Source: Natrinema altunense
GTDB lineage: Archaea > Halobacteriota > Halobacteria > Halobacteriales > Natrialbaceae
Assembly (NCBI RefSeq): GCF_000731985.1
Contig: NZ_JNCS01000004.1
Span: forward strand, 124,001-188,000
Reading direction: 5' to 3'
Length of the DNA stretch: 64,000 bases
The notes beneath the pieces are model-generated. The model had not been told where the DNA came from. It was given only the letters and a program-made list of their open reading frames with translations, and did no database searches. Below are positions 53,987-63,173 of this stretch, piece after piece. Within the stretch, counting starts at the first letter, position 1. Each line of letters begins with the position of its first letter. The translations under genes were made by a program, and so were the position numbers.

Positions 53987-54493
53987 TCACTCCTCGATCT
54001 CGTGGACGCGATCCCGAAGACGCTCCCCGTCCTCGGTCGAGACCGAGAGGTCGGGAACCGGGACCGTCTCGCCGGTCTCGTCGATCGCGACGAAGGTGAA
54101 CGTCGACTCGGTCTCGCCGCTGCGGGGTTCCTCGCGCCAGGCGCGCAGGGCGACGTGGACGCTCGTCCGGCCGGCGTCGTAGACGTAGGCCTCCACGAGG
54201 GCCGTGTCGCCGATCCGGATCGGCCGCTCGAAGTCGAGTTCGTTCACGCGGGCGGTGACGCAGGTCTCGCCGGCGAATCGCATCGCCGACATCGCGCTCA
54301 CCTCGTCGAGCCACTTCAGCAGGTTGCCGCCGTGGAGCGTGTCGTTGTTGTTCGGGTTACCTCCGAACGGAACGGTTTACACGAATTCGCCCGACCGGTT
54401 CGGGCGAATTCGTTCAACGACTTCCGTTCGGAGGTAGTGGTTCGGCTGGACGCGAAATCGGTTCTCGATCCGTGTCTCGAGACGCGTCGGCAT
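53987..54493 (-). pseudogene. Hotdog acyl-CoA thioesterase gene disrupted by palindromic insertion
   Basis: The gene starts at ATG 54493 with MPTRLETRIENRFRVQPNH, the conserved head of the thioesterase family. It is then interrupted at 54356-54439 by an 84-bp palindromic sequence that adds an in-frame TAA. After it the family sequence resumes as NNDTLHGGNLLKWLDEVSAM, followed by the hotdog core RFAGETCVTARVNELDFERP to the end at 53987. The insert with one copy of the flanking GTTCGG adds 90 bases, so the frame beyond is kept but the stop cuts it. An internal ATG at 54301 could make a truncated hotdog lacking the first strands and HGG loop. Confidence 0.85.
54356..54439. mobile_element. 84-bp palindromic (MITE-like) insertion flanked by GTTCGG direct repeats
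   Basis: The arms TACCTCCGAACGGAA (54358-54372) and TTCCGTTCGGAGGTA (54422-54436) pair perfectly. Inner arms ACGAATTCGCCCGA and TTCGGGCGAATTCGT pair again around the centre, with an unpaired bulge between. Direct repeats GTTCGG lie at 54350-54355 and 54440-54445, like a 6-bp target duplication. No gene fits inside, so it would move in trans, like a MITE. Confidence 0.75.
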
Positions 54494-54619
54494 ACCCGCC
54501 CTTCGGCCGGCGGGCGGATAACGGTCCGTATCGGCCACGGAGTGGCCGGTGAACGCGGCGACATCGTCACCGCCGTCCCCCGGAACGGAATCGGAACTCG
54601 AGCTTACGCTACCGCGGCG

Positions 54620-55081
54620 TCAGCCGCTGTCCGTCCGCTCGAGCCGGCGAGCGGTGACGACGACGCTGACGACGAGGAATCCGGCCCCGATCGCCGAATC
54701 GGGAAGCGAAGAGCCGATCACGGTTACTGAAACGGCCAACGCGCCGAGAGTGCAAAGGAATGCGGCGAAAACGCCCTTCCAGAGCGCCGACGCGATGGCT
54801 GGTCCAACCCCCCGAAGCAAGCACTCAGCAACGATGACGCCGCCGACCAGCGACGCGAGAAGTGTCGAGCTCCCCGTGGACGACAGACCGACGCCGGGTG
54901 TGATAACGAGTAGAATCCGAACTTGCGGTACGAGAGTCGATACGGCCCAGAACCGCGTCGCCATCGTGATCGGTCCCGGACCGTCGCTCGAGGAATCGGG
55001 CGAGCCGAGCGACGACGGCGAGGAAGACGACTCTCCCGAATCGAGGTCGGCGAGCCGTTCCTCGAGTGAATCGTCCGTCAT
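54620..55081 (-). CDS. Haloarchaeal membrane protein with acidic N-terminus (153 aa)
   Basis: The polar head (MTDDSLEERLADLDSGESS) runs to about residue 40. Four hydrophobic segments follow: FWAVSTLVPQVRILLVITPG, STLLASLVGGVIVAECLLRG, ALWKGVFAAFLCTLGALAVS and IGAGFLVVSVVVTARRLE. No family is recognised. It lies upstream of the interrupted thioesterase on the same strand and downstream of the RFC paralogue. Confidence 0.7.
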   Translation of the reverse strand: MTDDSLEERLADLDSGESSSSPSSLGSPDSSSDGPGPITMATRFWAVSTLVPQVRILLVITPGVGLSSTGSSTLLASLVGGVIVAECLLRGVGPAIASALWKGVFAAFLCTLGALAVSVTVIGSSLPDSAIGAGFLVVSVVVTARRLERTDSG

Positions 55082-55100
55082 CGGTCGGTTTTAAGAACCC

Positions 55101-56105
55101 TCAGGAATCCCGACCCAACTCCGCCAGCAGGTGGGAGACGTGAATCCGGTCGCTCGTTCCCTCGTGCATCTCGAAGTCGATGTCCGCTGCCAGCCGGTGG
55201 ATTCGGGCGAGGCGCTCGCCCTGATAGCGTTTGCGGGCGATTCGGAGGATCGCCTCGAGCACCTCGTTGCCGTCCAGTCCTTCGTCGACGAGCAGATCGT
55301 CCAGCGTCGATCGGGCGTCGGTAAAGTCGCCGGCTTCGGCGTCGTCGAGCATCGATTCGATTTCGTCTTCGAGGCCGACCTCGCCGAGCGTTTCGTAGGC
55401 CGCGCTCATCGTGAGTTCGCCCGCGTCCTCGACGGTCGTCTGGGCCGCCAGGATTGCCTGTCGGAGGTTGCCGTTGGCGTATCCCGCGACGAACTCGAGG
55501 CCGTCGGCGTCGTAGTCGACGCCCTCGCGCTCGACGATGCGCTCGAGGACGGTCACGATCGCCTCGCTGGTCGGTGCGGGTAGGGAGACGGGGAAACACC
55601 GCGAGCGGAGCGGCGGAATGAGCTTGGTGGGCTGACGGGTGGCGACGATAAACTGGGTCGTCCGGTGGTGTTGCTCCATGATCCGGCGCAGGGCCTGCTG
55701 GAAGTCCTCGCGGACGTCCTCGGCGTTGTCGAGCAGGATCGTGGTGTAGCCGCCCGAGACGGGCGCGTAGCTCGCGGATTCCTTGAGGACGTGGTTGATC
55801 ATGTCCCGCTTGGACAGCGACGAGCGGCCGACGAGGAAGTGTTCGAACCGGGGGTCGTTCTTGATCTCGGTCTTGGTCCGGCCGAAGAAGTCGGCGACGT
55901 TGATCTCGACGAAGTCGTTGTCCGGATCGTCGTGTGCCTCGCGGGCCAGCGCGCGTGCCGCGGCCGTCTTCCCGCTCCCGGGCGGTCCCTGCAGGAGGAG
56001 GTTGATCGGCTCCTCGACGGCTCGCTCCAGATACTCGCGAGCGTCGTCCTGGGGCAACTCGGCCAGCTCCGGGGCGTGGGTCTCGGTCCACAGCGGCGCG
56101 TCCAT
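55101..56105 (-). CDS. rfcC: Replication factor C small-subunit paralogue (clamp-loader AAA+)
   Basis: The 334-residue protein has Walker A (QGPPGSGKTAAARALA), the sensor/Ser-Arg-Cys motif RSRCFPV, sensor-1 TQFIVATRQPTKL and sensor-2 region NGNLRQAILAAQTT, then the RFC collar domain at the C-terminus. Walker B reads TILLDNAEDV instead of the usual DEAD, so ATP hydrolysis may be altered. Haloarchaea have a third RFC-like subunit with this feature, called RfcC. It works with PCNA to load the sliding clamp. Confidence 0.88.
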   Translation of the reverse strand: MDAPLWTETHAPELAELPQDDAREYLERAVEEPINLLLQGPPGSGKTAAARALAREAHDDPDNDFVEINVADFFGRTKTEIKNDPRFEHFLVGRSSLSKRDMINHVLKESASYAPVSGGYTTILLDNAEDVREDFQQALRRIMEQHHRTTQFIVATRQPTKLIPPLRSRCFPVSLPAPTSEAIVTVLERIVEREGVDYDADGLEFVAGYANGNLRQAILAAQTTVEDAGELTMSAAYETLGEVGLEDEIESMLDDAEAGDFTDARSTLDDLLVDEGLDGNEVLEAILRIARKRYQGERLARIHRLAADIDFEMHEGTSDRIHVSHLLAELGRDS

Positions 56106-56144
56106 CGCCAGCGAGTACGAACGGCCCGGGTAAGAATCGGTCGG

Positions 56145-57278
56145 TTACTCGGCGGCCGAATCGGACCCCGAACCGTCGCCATCGGAGTCGTCGCCGCTCT
56201 CCGCGTCGGCCGCGTCCCCGATAGTGAACGTCGTCCGAACCGGTCGGTCATCGACTTCGATCGGCGACGCCGAATCGGCATCGCCCGGATCGCCCGCGTA
56301 GAGCGCCGCCGTCAGTTCGTCGCTCTCGTTGATCGCGGCGTCTTCCGGGAGGTCGACGGTGACGTTCTCGTGGTCGCCGGGCTCGAGCCGAGTGCTCGTT
56401 CCGATCGCCGTGCCGTTCCGTTCGAGGGCGACGAACCCGCGCTCGGGAATCGCGGCCTCGACGGTCACGCGCTCCGCGCTCGCGTCGGCCACCGAGACGC
56501 TCGGCTCCGTGTGGAACGCGAGTTCGATCCCCGCGACCGCACCGTCGCCGTCGGTGTAGACACCGATCGTCCGGTTCCCGGGGGGTGCACCGCTCGTATC
56601 CGTCTCGAAGGTCACACGCCGTGATTCACCGCCCTCGAGTTCGAGTACCCGTTGCTCGAAGACCGCACCGTCGATGCGGACCGTGACGGATTGTTGGGTC
56701 TGGAACGCGGTTGGATTACGGAGCGTCGCGTTCACCCGGATCGTCTCGTTGGTCGTCGCGGCCGCGGGCGCGTCGATCGATTCGACGACGAACGAGTCGC
56801 TGAGTGCGTCCTCCTCGGTCGTCGTCACCGTCGCGGTGTCGCTGACCGGGAATCCGTCCTCGAGATAGGGGTGATCCTCCTCGCCGTCGGTCTCGTAGTA
56901 GGCGAACGGGTCGTCGCCGGTGTCCCGATGGACCGTCGCCGTCAACTCGCCGACCAGTTCGTGGGTCGCGTCGTCCTCGCGCTCGATGGTCACGTTCTCG
57001 TGGGTGCCGGCTTCGAGGTGTTCGGAGACGGCGAGCGGTCCGTCACCGCCGTCAGTGAGCACGACGTAGCCGCCGTCGGAGAGTGAAACCTCGCGAACCG
57101 TGACGGCGGTACCGTCGCCCTGCTGGTCCGCGAACGTGATCGAGGCGTCGAGGTCCTCTTCGACGCCGAAAATAGCTGGAGCCTGCCCGACAACGATACC
57201 GGCGGCGAGCACGATCGCGATCGCGATCAGGATCGCGACGATGCGCTTGAGCGTGCCGAACGTCAGTCTCGAACTCAT
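56145..57278 (-). CDS. DUF7282-repeat membrane-anchored surface protein
   Basis: The 377-residue protein has a short cytosolic head, one membrane helix (RIVAILIAIAIVLAAGIVVG) and outer repeats. Two DUF7282-like units start near ASITFADQQGDGTAVTVREV and SVSVADASAERVTVEAAIPE, each with GGYVVL or RGFVAL and an HENVT motif. A middle CARDB-like domain (about 150-255) and an acidic tail follow. Several Asn-x-Thr/Ser sites suggest glycosylation. Function unknown. Confidence 0.85.
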   Translation of the reverse strand: MSSRLTFGTLKRIVAILIAIAIVLAAGIVVGQAPAIFGVEEDLDASITFADQQGDGTAVTVREVSLSDGGYVVLTDGGDGPLAVSEHLEAGTHENVTIEREDDATHELVGELTATVHRDTGDDPFAYYETDGEEDHPYLEDGFPVSDTATVTTTEEDALSDSFVVESIDAPAAATTNETIRVNATLRNPTAFQTQQSVTVRIDGAVFEQRVLELEGGESRRVTFETDTSGAPPGNRTIGVYTDGDGAVAGIELAFHTEPSVSVADASAERVTVEAAIPERGFVALERNGTAIGTSTRLEPGDHENVTVDLPEDAAINESDELTAALYAGDPGDADSASPIEVDDRPVRTTFTIGDAADAESGDDSDGDGSGSDSAAE

Positions 57279-57543
57279 TGGGGGTGTCGTCGTCGTCCCC
57301 TTGGCACTCGACGGACGTAAAACGCGCAGTCCGTTTGCAGGACGGCGAACCGTTCCGAGACGGTTTATGGGGATAGTACACAGTTACCATAGTTTACGAA
57401 CAGCGTTCGTCGTCCGCCTCGAGCACCCGCGGTGATCGATCCGGCGAGCACCAGCGCGGGGGAGTAGCGGCTGCCGGGTTCGAGACCCGGAAGTCCCGGA
57501 CGATCCGAAGCCGGTTTAGTCGCGGCCCGCCGAGGGGCTACCG

Positions 57544-58488
57544 ATGCCACTGCGCGTGACGTTTCTGGGGACGGCCGGGGCGATTCCGACGACCGAGCGG
57601 AATCCGAGCAGCGTCTTCGTCGCCCGCGAGGGCGACGGGTTGCTGTTCGACGCCGGCGAGGGGACCCAGCGCCAGATGATGCGGTTCGGGACGGGGTTTG
57701 CCGTCTCGCACCTGTTCGTCACGCACCTCCACGGCGACCACGTCCTGGGGATTCCGGGCCTGCTGCAGACGATGGCGTTCAACGACCGCGAGGAGCCGCT
57801 GGCGATTCACACGCCCCACGGCACGCGCCGCCAGCTCAAGGGGCTAGTGAACGCCCTCGACAACCGACCCTCGTTTCCCGTGCGGATCAACGAAATCGGG
57901 GCCGGCGACGTCGCCTACCGCGCCGAGGAATACGAGATCCGCGCGTTCGAAACCGACCACGACACCCGCTCGGTCGGCTACGCGCTCGTCGAAGACGATC
58001 GCAAGGGTCGGTTCGACCGCGAGCGCGCCGAGGAACTCGGCGTTCCCGTCGGCCCCGAGTTCTCGAAACTCCACGCGGGCGAGTCCGTCGAACTCGAGGA
58101 CGGGACCGTCGTCGATCCCGAGCAGGTCGTCGGTGACCCCCGTCCCGGCCGGACGATCGTCTACACCGGCGACACTCGCCCGGCCGAGGCGACGATCGAA
58201 GTCGCCGACGACCCCGACCTGCTGATCCACGACGCCACCTTCGCCGACGATCGGGCCGAGCGCGCCGCCGACACCGCCCACTCGACGGCCCGTCAAGCCG
58301 CCGAGATCGCGAACCGGGCCGGCGCGGCCCGACTCGCGCTGTTGCACCTCTCCTCGCGCTACGCCGGGCGGACGGACGCTCACCTCGAGCAGGCTCGCGA
58401 GGTCTTCGCGGGTGCTCCCGCGGACGTGTTCGTCCCCGACGACGGGCAGGGGGTCGACGTCCGGTATCCCGACGACGGGGAAGACTGA
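57544..58488 (+). CDS. rnz: Ribonuclease Z
   Basis: The 314-residue metallo-beta-lactamase fold enzyme starts MPLRVTFLGTAGAIPTTERN and has the metal site THLHGDHVLGIPGLL (His61, His63, Asp65, His66). Later ligands are in YTGDTRP, and the exosite arm is about residues 150-185. It cuts the 3' trailer from tRNA precursors. A standard complete gene; the start at 57544 is fixed by the family head. Confidence 0.95.
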   Translation: MPLRVTFLGTAGAIPTTERNPSSVFVAREGDGLLFDAGEGTQRQMMRFGTGFAVSHLFVTHLHGDHVLGIPGLLQTMAFNDREEPLAIHTPHGTRRQLKGLVNALDNRPSFPVRINEIGAGDVAYRAEEYEIRAFETDHDTRSVGYALVEDDRKGRFDRERAEELGVPVGPEFSKLHAGESVELEDGTVVDPEQVVGDPRPGRTIVYTGDTRPAEATIEVADDPDLLIHDATFADDRAERAADTAHSTARQAAEIANRAGAARLALLHLSSRYAGRTDAHLEQAREVFAGAPADVFVPDDGQGVDVRYPDDGED

Positions 58489-58557
58489 GCGCCGGCGGGT
58501 CGCTGCCGCCGAAGCCGCGGTCGAGACCGTGTTGAAGCGAGTGCGAACCCGCGCCGG

Positions 58558-58564
58558 ATTTATA
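58558..58564 (+). promoter_or_regulatory. TATA box of the DUF460 gene
   Basis: ATTTATA lies 25-31 bases before GTG 58589, supporting this GTG as a leaderless start. Confidence 0.55.
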
Positions 58565-58588
58565 GCGATCTCGTTCCTAGCAGTCCCT

Positions 58589-60562
58589 GTGAGTACGCGA
58601 ACGAGTGCGCTCGATGCAGTCGTCTTCGGTGTCGATATCCAGAGCGGAGACGTGCGCGGCGATGCACCGTCGTACGCACTAGCCGTCTACGACGGCGACG
58701 ACGTCAGTCGGGACGTCGTCTCTCACCGAAAGCTCAGGCGACTGATCGACGACGAGGAGCCGGCGATCGTCGCAACCGACAACATGTACGAGTTGGCCGC
58801 CGACAAGGACCAGCTCATCCACTTCCTGGGCTCGCTGCCTGCCGGCACCCGACTCGTCCAGGTGACGGGTGCCGAACAGCCCGAGCCGCTCTCCCGCGTC
58901 GCGAACCGCCACAACGTTCCCTACGGCAAAGACCCGATGCAAGAGGCCGAGGCCGCCGCCCGGCTGGCCGCCCACAACGTCGGCCACGAGGTTTCGGCCT
59001 TTACCGACACGACGTCGGTCAAGGTCGCACGCGGTCGTTCGACCGGCAGCGGCGGCTGGAGCGAGGACCGCTACACCCGCCGCATCCACGGTTCGGTCAG
59101 GAAACGCGCCCGCGAGGTCGAGTCCGAACTCGAGGACGCGAACCTCGAGTACGAGCGGGAGGTCCGGGAGGCCTACGGCGGCTTCGCCAACGCCGTCTTC
59201 ACCGTCGCGGCCCGGCCCGGCGACATTCCCGTCTCGCGCAATCGGTCGGGCGACGTTCGCGTCGAGATCGAGCGCCAGCGCCGCGACGGCATCGAGTTCG
59301 AGCCGCTGGTCAAGCGCCGCGATCACGTCATCGTCGGGATCGATCCCGGGACGACGACCGCCGTCGCCATCGTCGGGCTCGAGGGTGAGGTCCTCGACGT
59401 CTGGAGTTCGCGAACCAGCGACACCGCCGGGGTGATCGAGTGGATCGTCGAGCGCGGGCGGCCGATCATCGTCGCGGCGGACGTGACACCGATGCCCGAA
59501 ACCGTCGAGAAGTTCCGGCGGAGTTTCGACGCCGCGGGGTGGGCTCCCCAGAGCGATCTGCCGGTCGACGAGAAACAACATCGCACGCGCGACCACCCCT
59601 ACGACGACGATCACCAGCGCGACGCGATGGCCGCCGCGCTGTACGCCCTCGACGCCCACGAAGACCAGTTCGAGCGGATCGCCGACAAACTCCCGCCGGG
59701 CATCGACCGCGGCGAGGTCACCGCCCGCGTCGTCGCCGGCGAGGAGAGCGTCGAGGCCGTCCTGACGGACCTGACCGACGACGAGGACTCCGAAGAGGAG
59801 TCGACCGACCACGAGCCCCGCGAACTCACCGCCGAGGAACGGCGGATCAAGGACCTCGAGCGCCAGGTCGACCGCCTCCAGTCACACGTCGAACGGCTCG
59901 AGGGTCGCGTCGCCGAACGCGACGAGCGGATCGACGAACTCGAGACGGAACTCGGCGTCGCGCGCCGCGAGGAGCGAAAGGAGGTCCGTCGGGACCGCGA
60001 GGTGAGTCGCCTCGAGAGAAAGGCGAACCGACTCGAGCGCGAGCGCGACGCGGCCCGCGAGGAGGTCGAGACGCTCGAAAAGAAAGTCGAACGGATGAAG
60101 GCCCTCTGGAAACTCGATCACTCGAACTTCAGCGACGTCTCCGCGGAGAAGGAGGGGCTGGTCCCGGTCAAGGTCGTCGAGAAGTTCACCAAGGGGGCGA
60201 TCCGCGAGGCCAACGAGCAGTACGGCATCGCGAGCGGCGACGTCGTCTACATCCGGGACGCCAGCGGCGCGGGCCGGTCGACGGCCGAACTGCTCGCGGG
60301 GTTCGATCCCCGCGTCGTGCTCAAGGACGGCGGACTCTCCGAAATCGCCGACGAACTCCTCTTCGAGAACGAGATTCCGGTCGGTCCCGCCGACGACGTC
60401 GCCATGCAGGAGGTCGACGAACTCGCCGTCGCTCGTGAGGACGACGTCGAGGCGGTCGTCGACGACTGGCACGACCGCGCCGCGGATCGGCGGCGGGATC
60501 GCAAGGCCGCGATGGTCGACCAACTCATCAGCGAACATCGGGCGGGCGACAACGAGGTCTAA
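58589..60562 (+). CDS. DUF460 protein (RNase H-like fold with coiled coil)
   Basis: The 657-residue protein starts at GTG (VSTRTSALDAVVFGVDIQSG). DUF460 members combine two RNase H-like domains, here from about residue 10 and about 250-400 (HVIVGIDPGTTTAVAIVG, VAADVTPMPETVEKFRRSF, DHQRDAMAAALYALDAH). A long coiled coil (about 420-540) follows and a conserved C-terminal domain (KEGLVPVKVVEKFTKGAIRE). The GIDPGT motif recalls Holliday-junction resolvase YqgF/RuvC-like sites. Activity unproven, likely nucleic-acid processing. The frame is open earlier, but the TATA box fixes the GTG. Confidence 0.85.
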   Translation: MSTRTSALDAVVFGVDIQSGDVRGDAPSYALAVYDGDDVSRDVVSHRKLRRLIDDEEPAIVATDNMYELAADKDQLIHFLGSLPAGTRLVQVTGAEQPEPLSRVANRHNVPYGKDPMQEAEAAARLAAHNVGHEVSAFTDTTSVKVARGRSTGSGGWSEDRYTRRIHGSVRKRAREVESELEDANLEYEREVREAYGGFANAVFTVAARPGDIPVSRNRSGDVRVEIERQRRDGIEFEPLVKRRDHVIVGIDPGTTTAVAIVGLEGEVLDVWSSRTSDTAGVIEWIVERGRPIIVAADVTPMPETVEKFRRSFDAAGWAPQSDLPVDEKQHRTRDHPYDDDHQRDAMAAALYALDAHEDQFERIADKLPPGIDRGEVTARVVAGEESVEAVLTDLTDDEDSEEESTDHEPRELTAEERRIKDLERQVDRLQSHVERLEGRVAERDERIDELETELGVARREERKEVRRDREVSRLERKANRLERERDAAREEVETLEKKVERMKALWKLDHSNFSDVSAEKEGLVPVKVVEKFTKGAIREANEQYGIASGDVVYIRDASGAGRSTAELLAGFDPRVVLKDGGLSEIADELLFENEIPVGPADDVAMQEVDELAVAREDDVEAVVDDWHDRAADRRRDRKAAMVDQLISEHRAGDNEV

Positions 60563-60569
60563 CGGGCGC

Positions 60570-60836
60570 TTACGGTTCGGGACCGGACTCCATCGGCGAC
60601 GGAACGGCGGGCATCTTCTGGAGGTCGATCTCCCCGCTCAGATCGGCGGTATCGTCGACCGGGGCGTTGACGAACGGCGCGTGGCCGATGAAAGCGATCG
60701 AGACGAGTCCGAGGACGACCACGGCGGCCGGGAACGGGACGGGTGTCACGTAGCCGACGACGGCACCGTTCTCGAGACTCACCGCGAGACAGACCAACAC
60801 GAGATCGGAGTCGCGAATCGCATATCCCAGAGGCAT
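60570..60836 (-). CDS. Small haloarchaeal membrane protein (88 aa)
   Basis: It starts MPLGYAIRDSDLVLVCLAVS. Two hydrophobic segments follow (VLVCLAVSLENGAVVGYVTP and AAVVVLGLVSIAFIGHAPFV) and a short polar tail ending MPAVPSPMESGPEP. No family is recognised. The frame extends upstream to 60887, but ATG 60836 gives a sensible start. It converges on the DUF460 gene with seven bases between stops. Confidence 0.65.
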   Translation of the reverse strand: MPLGYAIRDSDLVLVCLAVSLENGAVVGYVTPVPFPAAVVVLGLVSIAFIGHAPFVNAPVDDTADLSGEIDLQKMPAVPSPMESGPEP

Positions 60837-60895
60837 ACGACGTGACCGAGCCGCAAACCGCTTGCGGGGCACCACACCGGCCCTCACGGCGAAAA

Positions 60896-61075
60896 TTAGA
60901 ACATTCCGAAATTCTGTAACAGTCCCGAAATCATGGACTTGACGACCAGTCCGAGCCCGGCGAGGACGAGTGCGAGACCGGCAGCGACCAGGAGGTTAGC
61001 GTACGCGATGAGGGCGATGCCGGCGAGCAGGAGCACGATGCCGACGAGACCGAGTGCGCCGAGATTTCGCAACAT
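60896..61075 (-). CDS. Small two-helix membrane protein (59 aa, DUF7470-like)
   Basis: The protein starts MLRNLGALGLVGIVLLLAGI and is nearly all hydrophobic: two helices (GLVGIVLLLAGIALIAYANL and LLVAAGLALVLAGLGLVVKS) with a short MISGLLQNFGMF tail. This type of small membrane protein is common in haloarchaea; its role is unknown. It sits between the 88-residue gene and eif1A, divergent from the latter. Confidence 0.75.
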   Translation of the reverse strand: MLRNLGALGLVGIVLLLAGIALIAYANLLVAAGLALVLAGLGLVVKSMISGLLQNFGMF

Positions 61076-61178
61076 ACGGACGGCTGCAGGGCCAAGAGAA
61101 ATAAACGGCGTGGTTTCACCGCTCCCGGGGTGGCGTCCGACGACTGCGGCCGGAACGCTCTCGGACGGACGATAAAGG

Positions 61179-61186
61179 ATTAAATC
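61179..61186 (+). promoter_or_regulatory. TATA-like element of eif1A
   Basis: ATTAAATC lies 23-30 bases before ATG 61209, the usual place for a leaderless transcript. Confidence 0.5.
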
Positions 61187-61208
61187 GTTCGAACGCAAAT
61201 CCGCGGCC

Positions 61209-61499
61209 ATGAGCGACGACGGAGACGGCGGTCGGAAGAACCTCCGGATGCCCGAGAACGACGAGGTCTTCGCGACCGTCACGGACATGCTCGGGGCGAA
61301 TCGGGTCAAAGTACGCTGTGCCGACGGGACCGAGCGCACCGCGCGCATCCCCGGTAAGATGCAGAAACGCATCTGGATCCGCGAAGACGACGTCGTGCTC
61401 GTCGAACCCTGGGACTGGCAGGACGAGAAAGCGGACATCACCTGGCGCTACGAGAAGAGCGAGGCCGACCAGCTGCGGAACGAAGGCCACATCCAGTAA
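61209..61499 (+). CDS. eif1A: Translation initiation factor aIF-1A
   Basis: The 96-residue protein has the IF1/S1-type OB fold: [40 protein letters not shown] and [20 protein letters not shown]. It helps place the initiator tRNA and start codon on the small ribosomal subunit. The N-terminal extension ([18 protein letters not shown]) is usual for archaea. Confidence 0.95.
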   Translation: MSDDGDGGRKNLRMPENDEVFATVTDMLGANRVKVRCADGTERTARIPGKMQKRIWIREDDVVLVEPWDWQDEKADITWRYEKSEADQLRNEGHIQ

Positions 61500-61604
61500 C
61501 CCGATTTTTGCTCTGCGGTCCGTGACGGTTAACGGCGGCGACGCTGCCACCCCCGTCGCGTCCTTCGGCAACACACCGCTCGAGTAGCGCTCTCGAGCGG
61601 GACC

Positions 61605-62717
61605 TCAGAGATCGGCGACGTCTTCGATGGCGTCGGTCAGTTCCGTGATCGACTCGAGGTCGTGTTCGCCCATGTGGCCGATGCGGAACGTCTCCTCGCC
61701 GAGTTGCGAGCCGTAGCCGTTCGAGAAGACGAAGTCGTACTCCTCGGAGACGGCGTCGATGGTCGCGGCGACGTCGATGTCCTGCGTGTTCTCGATACAG
61801 CTCACCGTCTGGGACTCGTACCCTTCCTCGGGGAACATGTCGAAGTGCTCGCGAGCCCACTCGCGGGTGTACTCGGCCATCTCCTGATGGCGCTGGTCGC
61901 GGGCGTCGTGACCCTCCTCGAGCATGTGTTTCATCTGCTTGCGGTAGGCTAGCATGATCGGGATCGCGGGCGTGGAGTGGGTCTGGCCTTTCCGCTCGTA
62001 GTAGTCGATCGTGCGCTGGAAGCCGCCGTACCACGACGCGGAGTCCGTCTCGAGTTCACGCTCGTAGGCGTCGTCGCTGACGACACAGATCGCCAGCCCG
62101 GGCGGCATCGCGAACGCCTTCTGGCTCGAGGCGAAGATGACGTCGATGTTGTGGTCGTCGATGTCGACGTAGTCCCCGCCCAGTGAGGAGACGGCGTCGA
62201 CGACGAAGTACGTGTCCGGATAGTCGGCGACGACATCGCCGATCTCCTCGATGGGGTTGCGCACGCCCGTCGAGGACTCGTTCATCACGGTCGCGACGAC
62301 ATCGTACTGCGTGTCGCTTTGCTCGAGCGTCTCGCGGATGTCCTCGGGTTTGATCGCCTGCCCCCAGTCGTACTCGAGGCGGTCGACGTTCTTACCCAGT
62401 CGCTCGGCCACGTTGGCGTGGCGCTCGCTGAAACTGCCACAGGTCGGGACGAGGATGTTCTCGTCGACGAGGTTGAGCGTCGATGCTTCCCAGAATTCGG
62501 TGCCAGACCCCGTCAGGATGACCACCTCGTTGTCGGTGCCGAGGAACTCCTTGGTGTCCTCGACGATGGTCGTATAGAGGTCGGTCATGCGGTCCATCCG
62601 GTGGCCGAACATCGGCTCGCACATCGCCTCGATGACGTCCTCGCGTACCTCGGTCGGACCGGGGATATACAGCGTCTTGTCGGGATAGTCGTCCTCGTAT
62701 TCGCGTTTCTTGGTCAC
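61605..62717 (-). CDS. PLP-dependent aminotransferase (alanine-glyoxylate/serine-pyruvate type)
   Basis: The 370-residue class V aminotransferase starts at GTG 62717 with TKKREYEDDYPDKTLYIPGP and has FGHRMDRMTDLY, the phosphate loop ILTGSGTEFWEAS, VMNESSTGVRNPIEEIG, the Asp of DAVSSLGGDYVDID, and the PLP lysine in ASSQKAFAMPPGLAI. The family includes alanine-glyoxylate and serine-pyruvate transaminases; the exact amino donor is unknown. A longer frame to 62777 is not preferred. Confidence 0.9.
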   Translation of the reverse strand: MTKKREYEDDYPDKTLYIPGPTEVREDVIEAMCEPMFGHRMDRMTDLYTTIVEDTKEFLGTDNEVVILTGSGTEFWEASTLNLVDENILVPTCGSFSERHANVAERLGKNVDRLEYDWGQAIKPEDIRETLEQSDTQYDVVATVMNESSTGVRNPIEEIGDVVADYPDTYFVVDAVSSLGGDYVDIDDHNIDVIFASSQKAFAMPPGLAICVVSDDAYERELETDSASWYGGFQRTIDYYERKGQTHSTPAIPIMLAYRKQMKHMLEEGHDARDQRHQEMAEYTREWAREHFDMFPEEGYESQTVSCIENTQDIDVAATIDAVSEEYDFVFSNGYGSQLGEETFRIGHMGEHDLESITELTDAIEDVADL

Positions 62718-63173
62718 GGATACCACCTGATACGGCCCACTGAGTCGCGCGACGGTATGGTACTTTTGATGCCGCACCGCAGCGGCGGTTCGAGGCCGCC
62801 GCCGTCGACACCGCTATCGCCGCCGGAGTAACCGAACTGCCGATCGAGGGTCGAGACGAATCACTGCTCGCACAGCACCGACAGCAACCGAGCCGCCGCT
62901 TGGCGACCGGCGGAACCGAAAGGGAAAACCGCGAGACCCGCGTTATCGGGCTTCGATATCGCTTTGGTTTGCGACAGTGTGAGGACGACGCGTCGATAGG
63001 TCCTGCTGACCAGGACTCGGTCCTCGGTTCGAGTTCATCTTCGCGATCGGTTCGGACGCCGGACTCCGCTCAGCCTTCGACGGTCGACTAGTTCGGTCTC
63101 GATGACAGTCATTGACGGAGAGGTAGCTGGACGTATCAGTATCGAAAAGACGAGAACGGAAAACCGCGCCGAA
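62718..63173. other. Gene-free interval
   Basis: No frame in this 456-base stretch looks coding. It lies upstream of the aminotransferase start and downstream of the halocyanin stop. No RNA gene or strong repeat is seen. Confidence 0.45.

Noticed and set aside
57474-57490. CCGGG-TTCGAGA-CCCGG, a perfect tRNA T-arm shape
   Set aside because: No matching acceptor stem (GGGACTT expected for AAGTCCC after it), D-arm or anticodon arm was found upstream. At most a tRNA-derived fragment or a chance hairpin.
62900-63091. Short plus-strand open frame in the gap before halocyanin
   Set aside because: No motif, no promoter, poor codon pattern.
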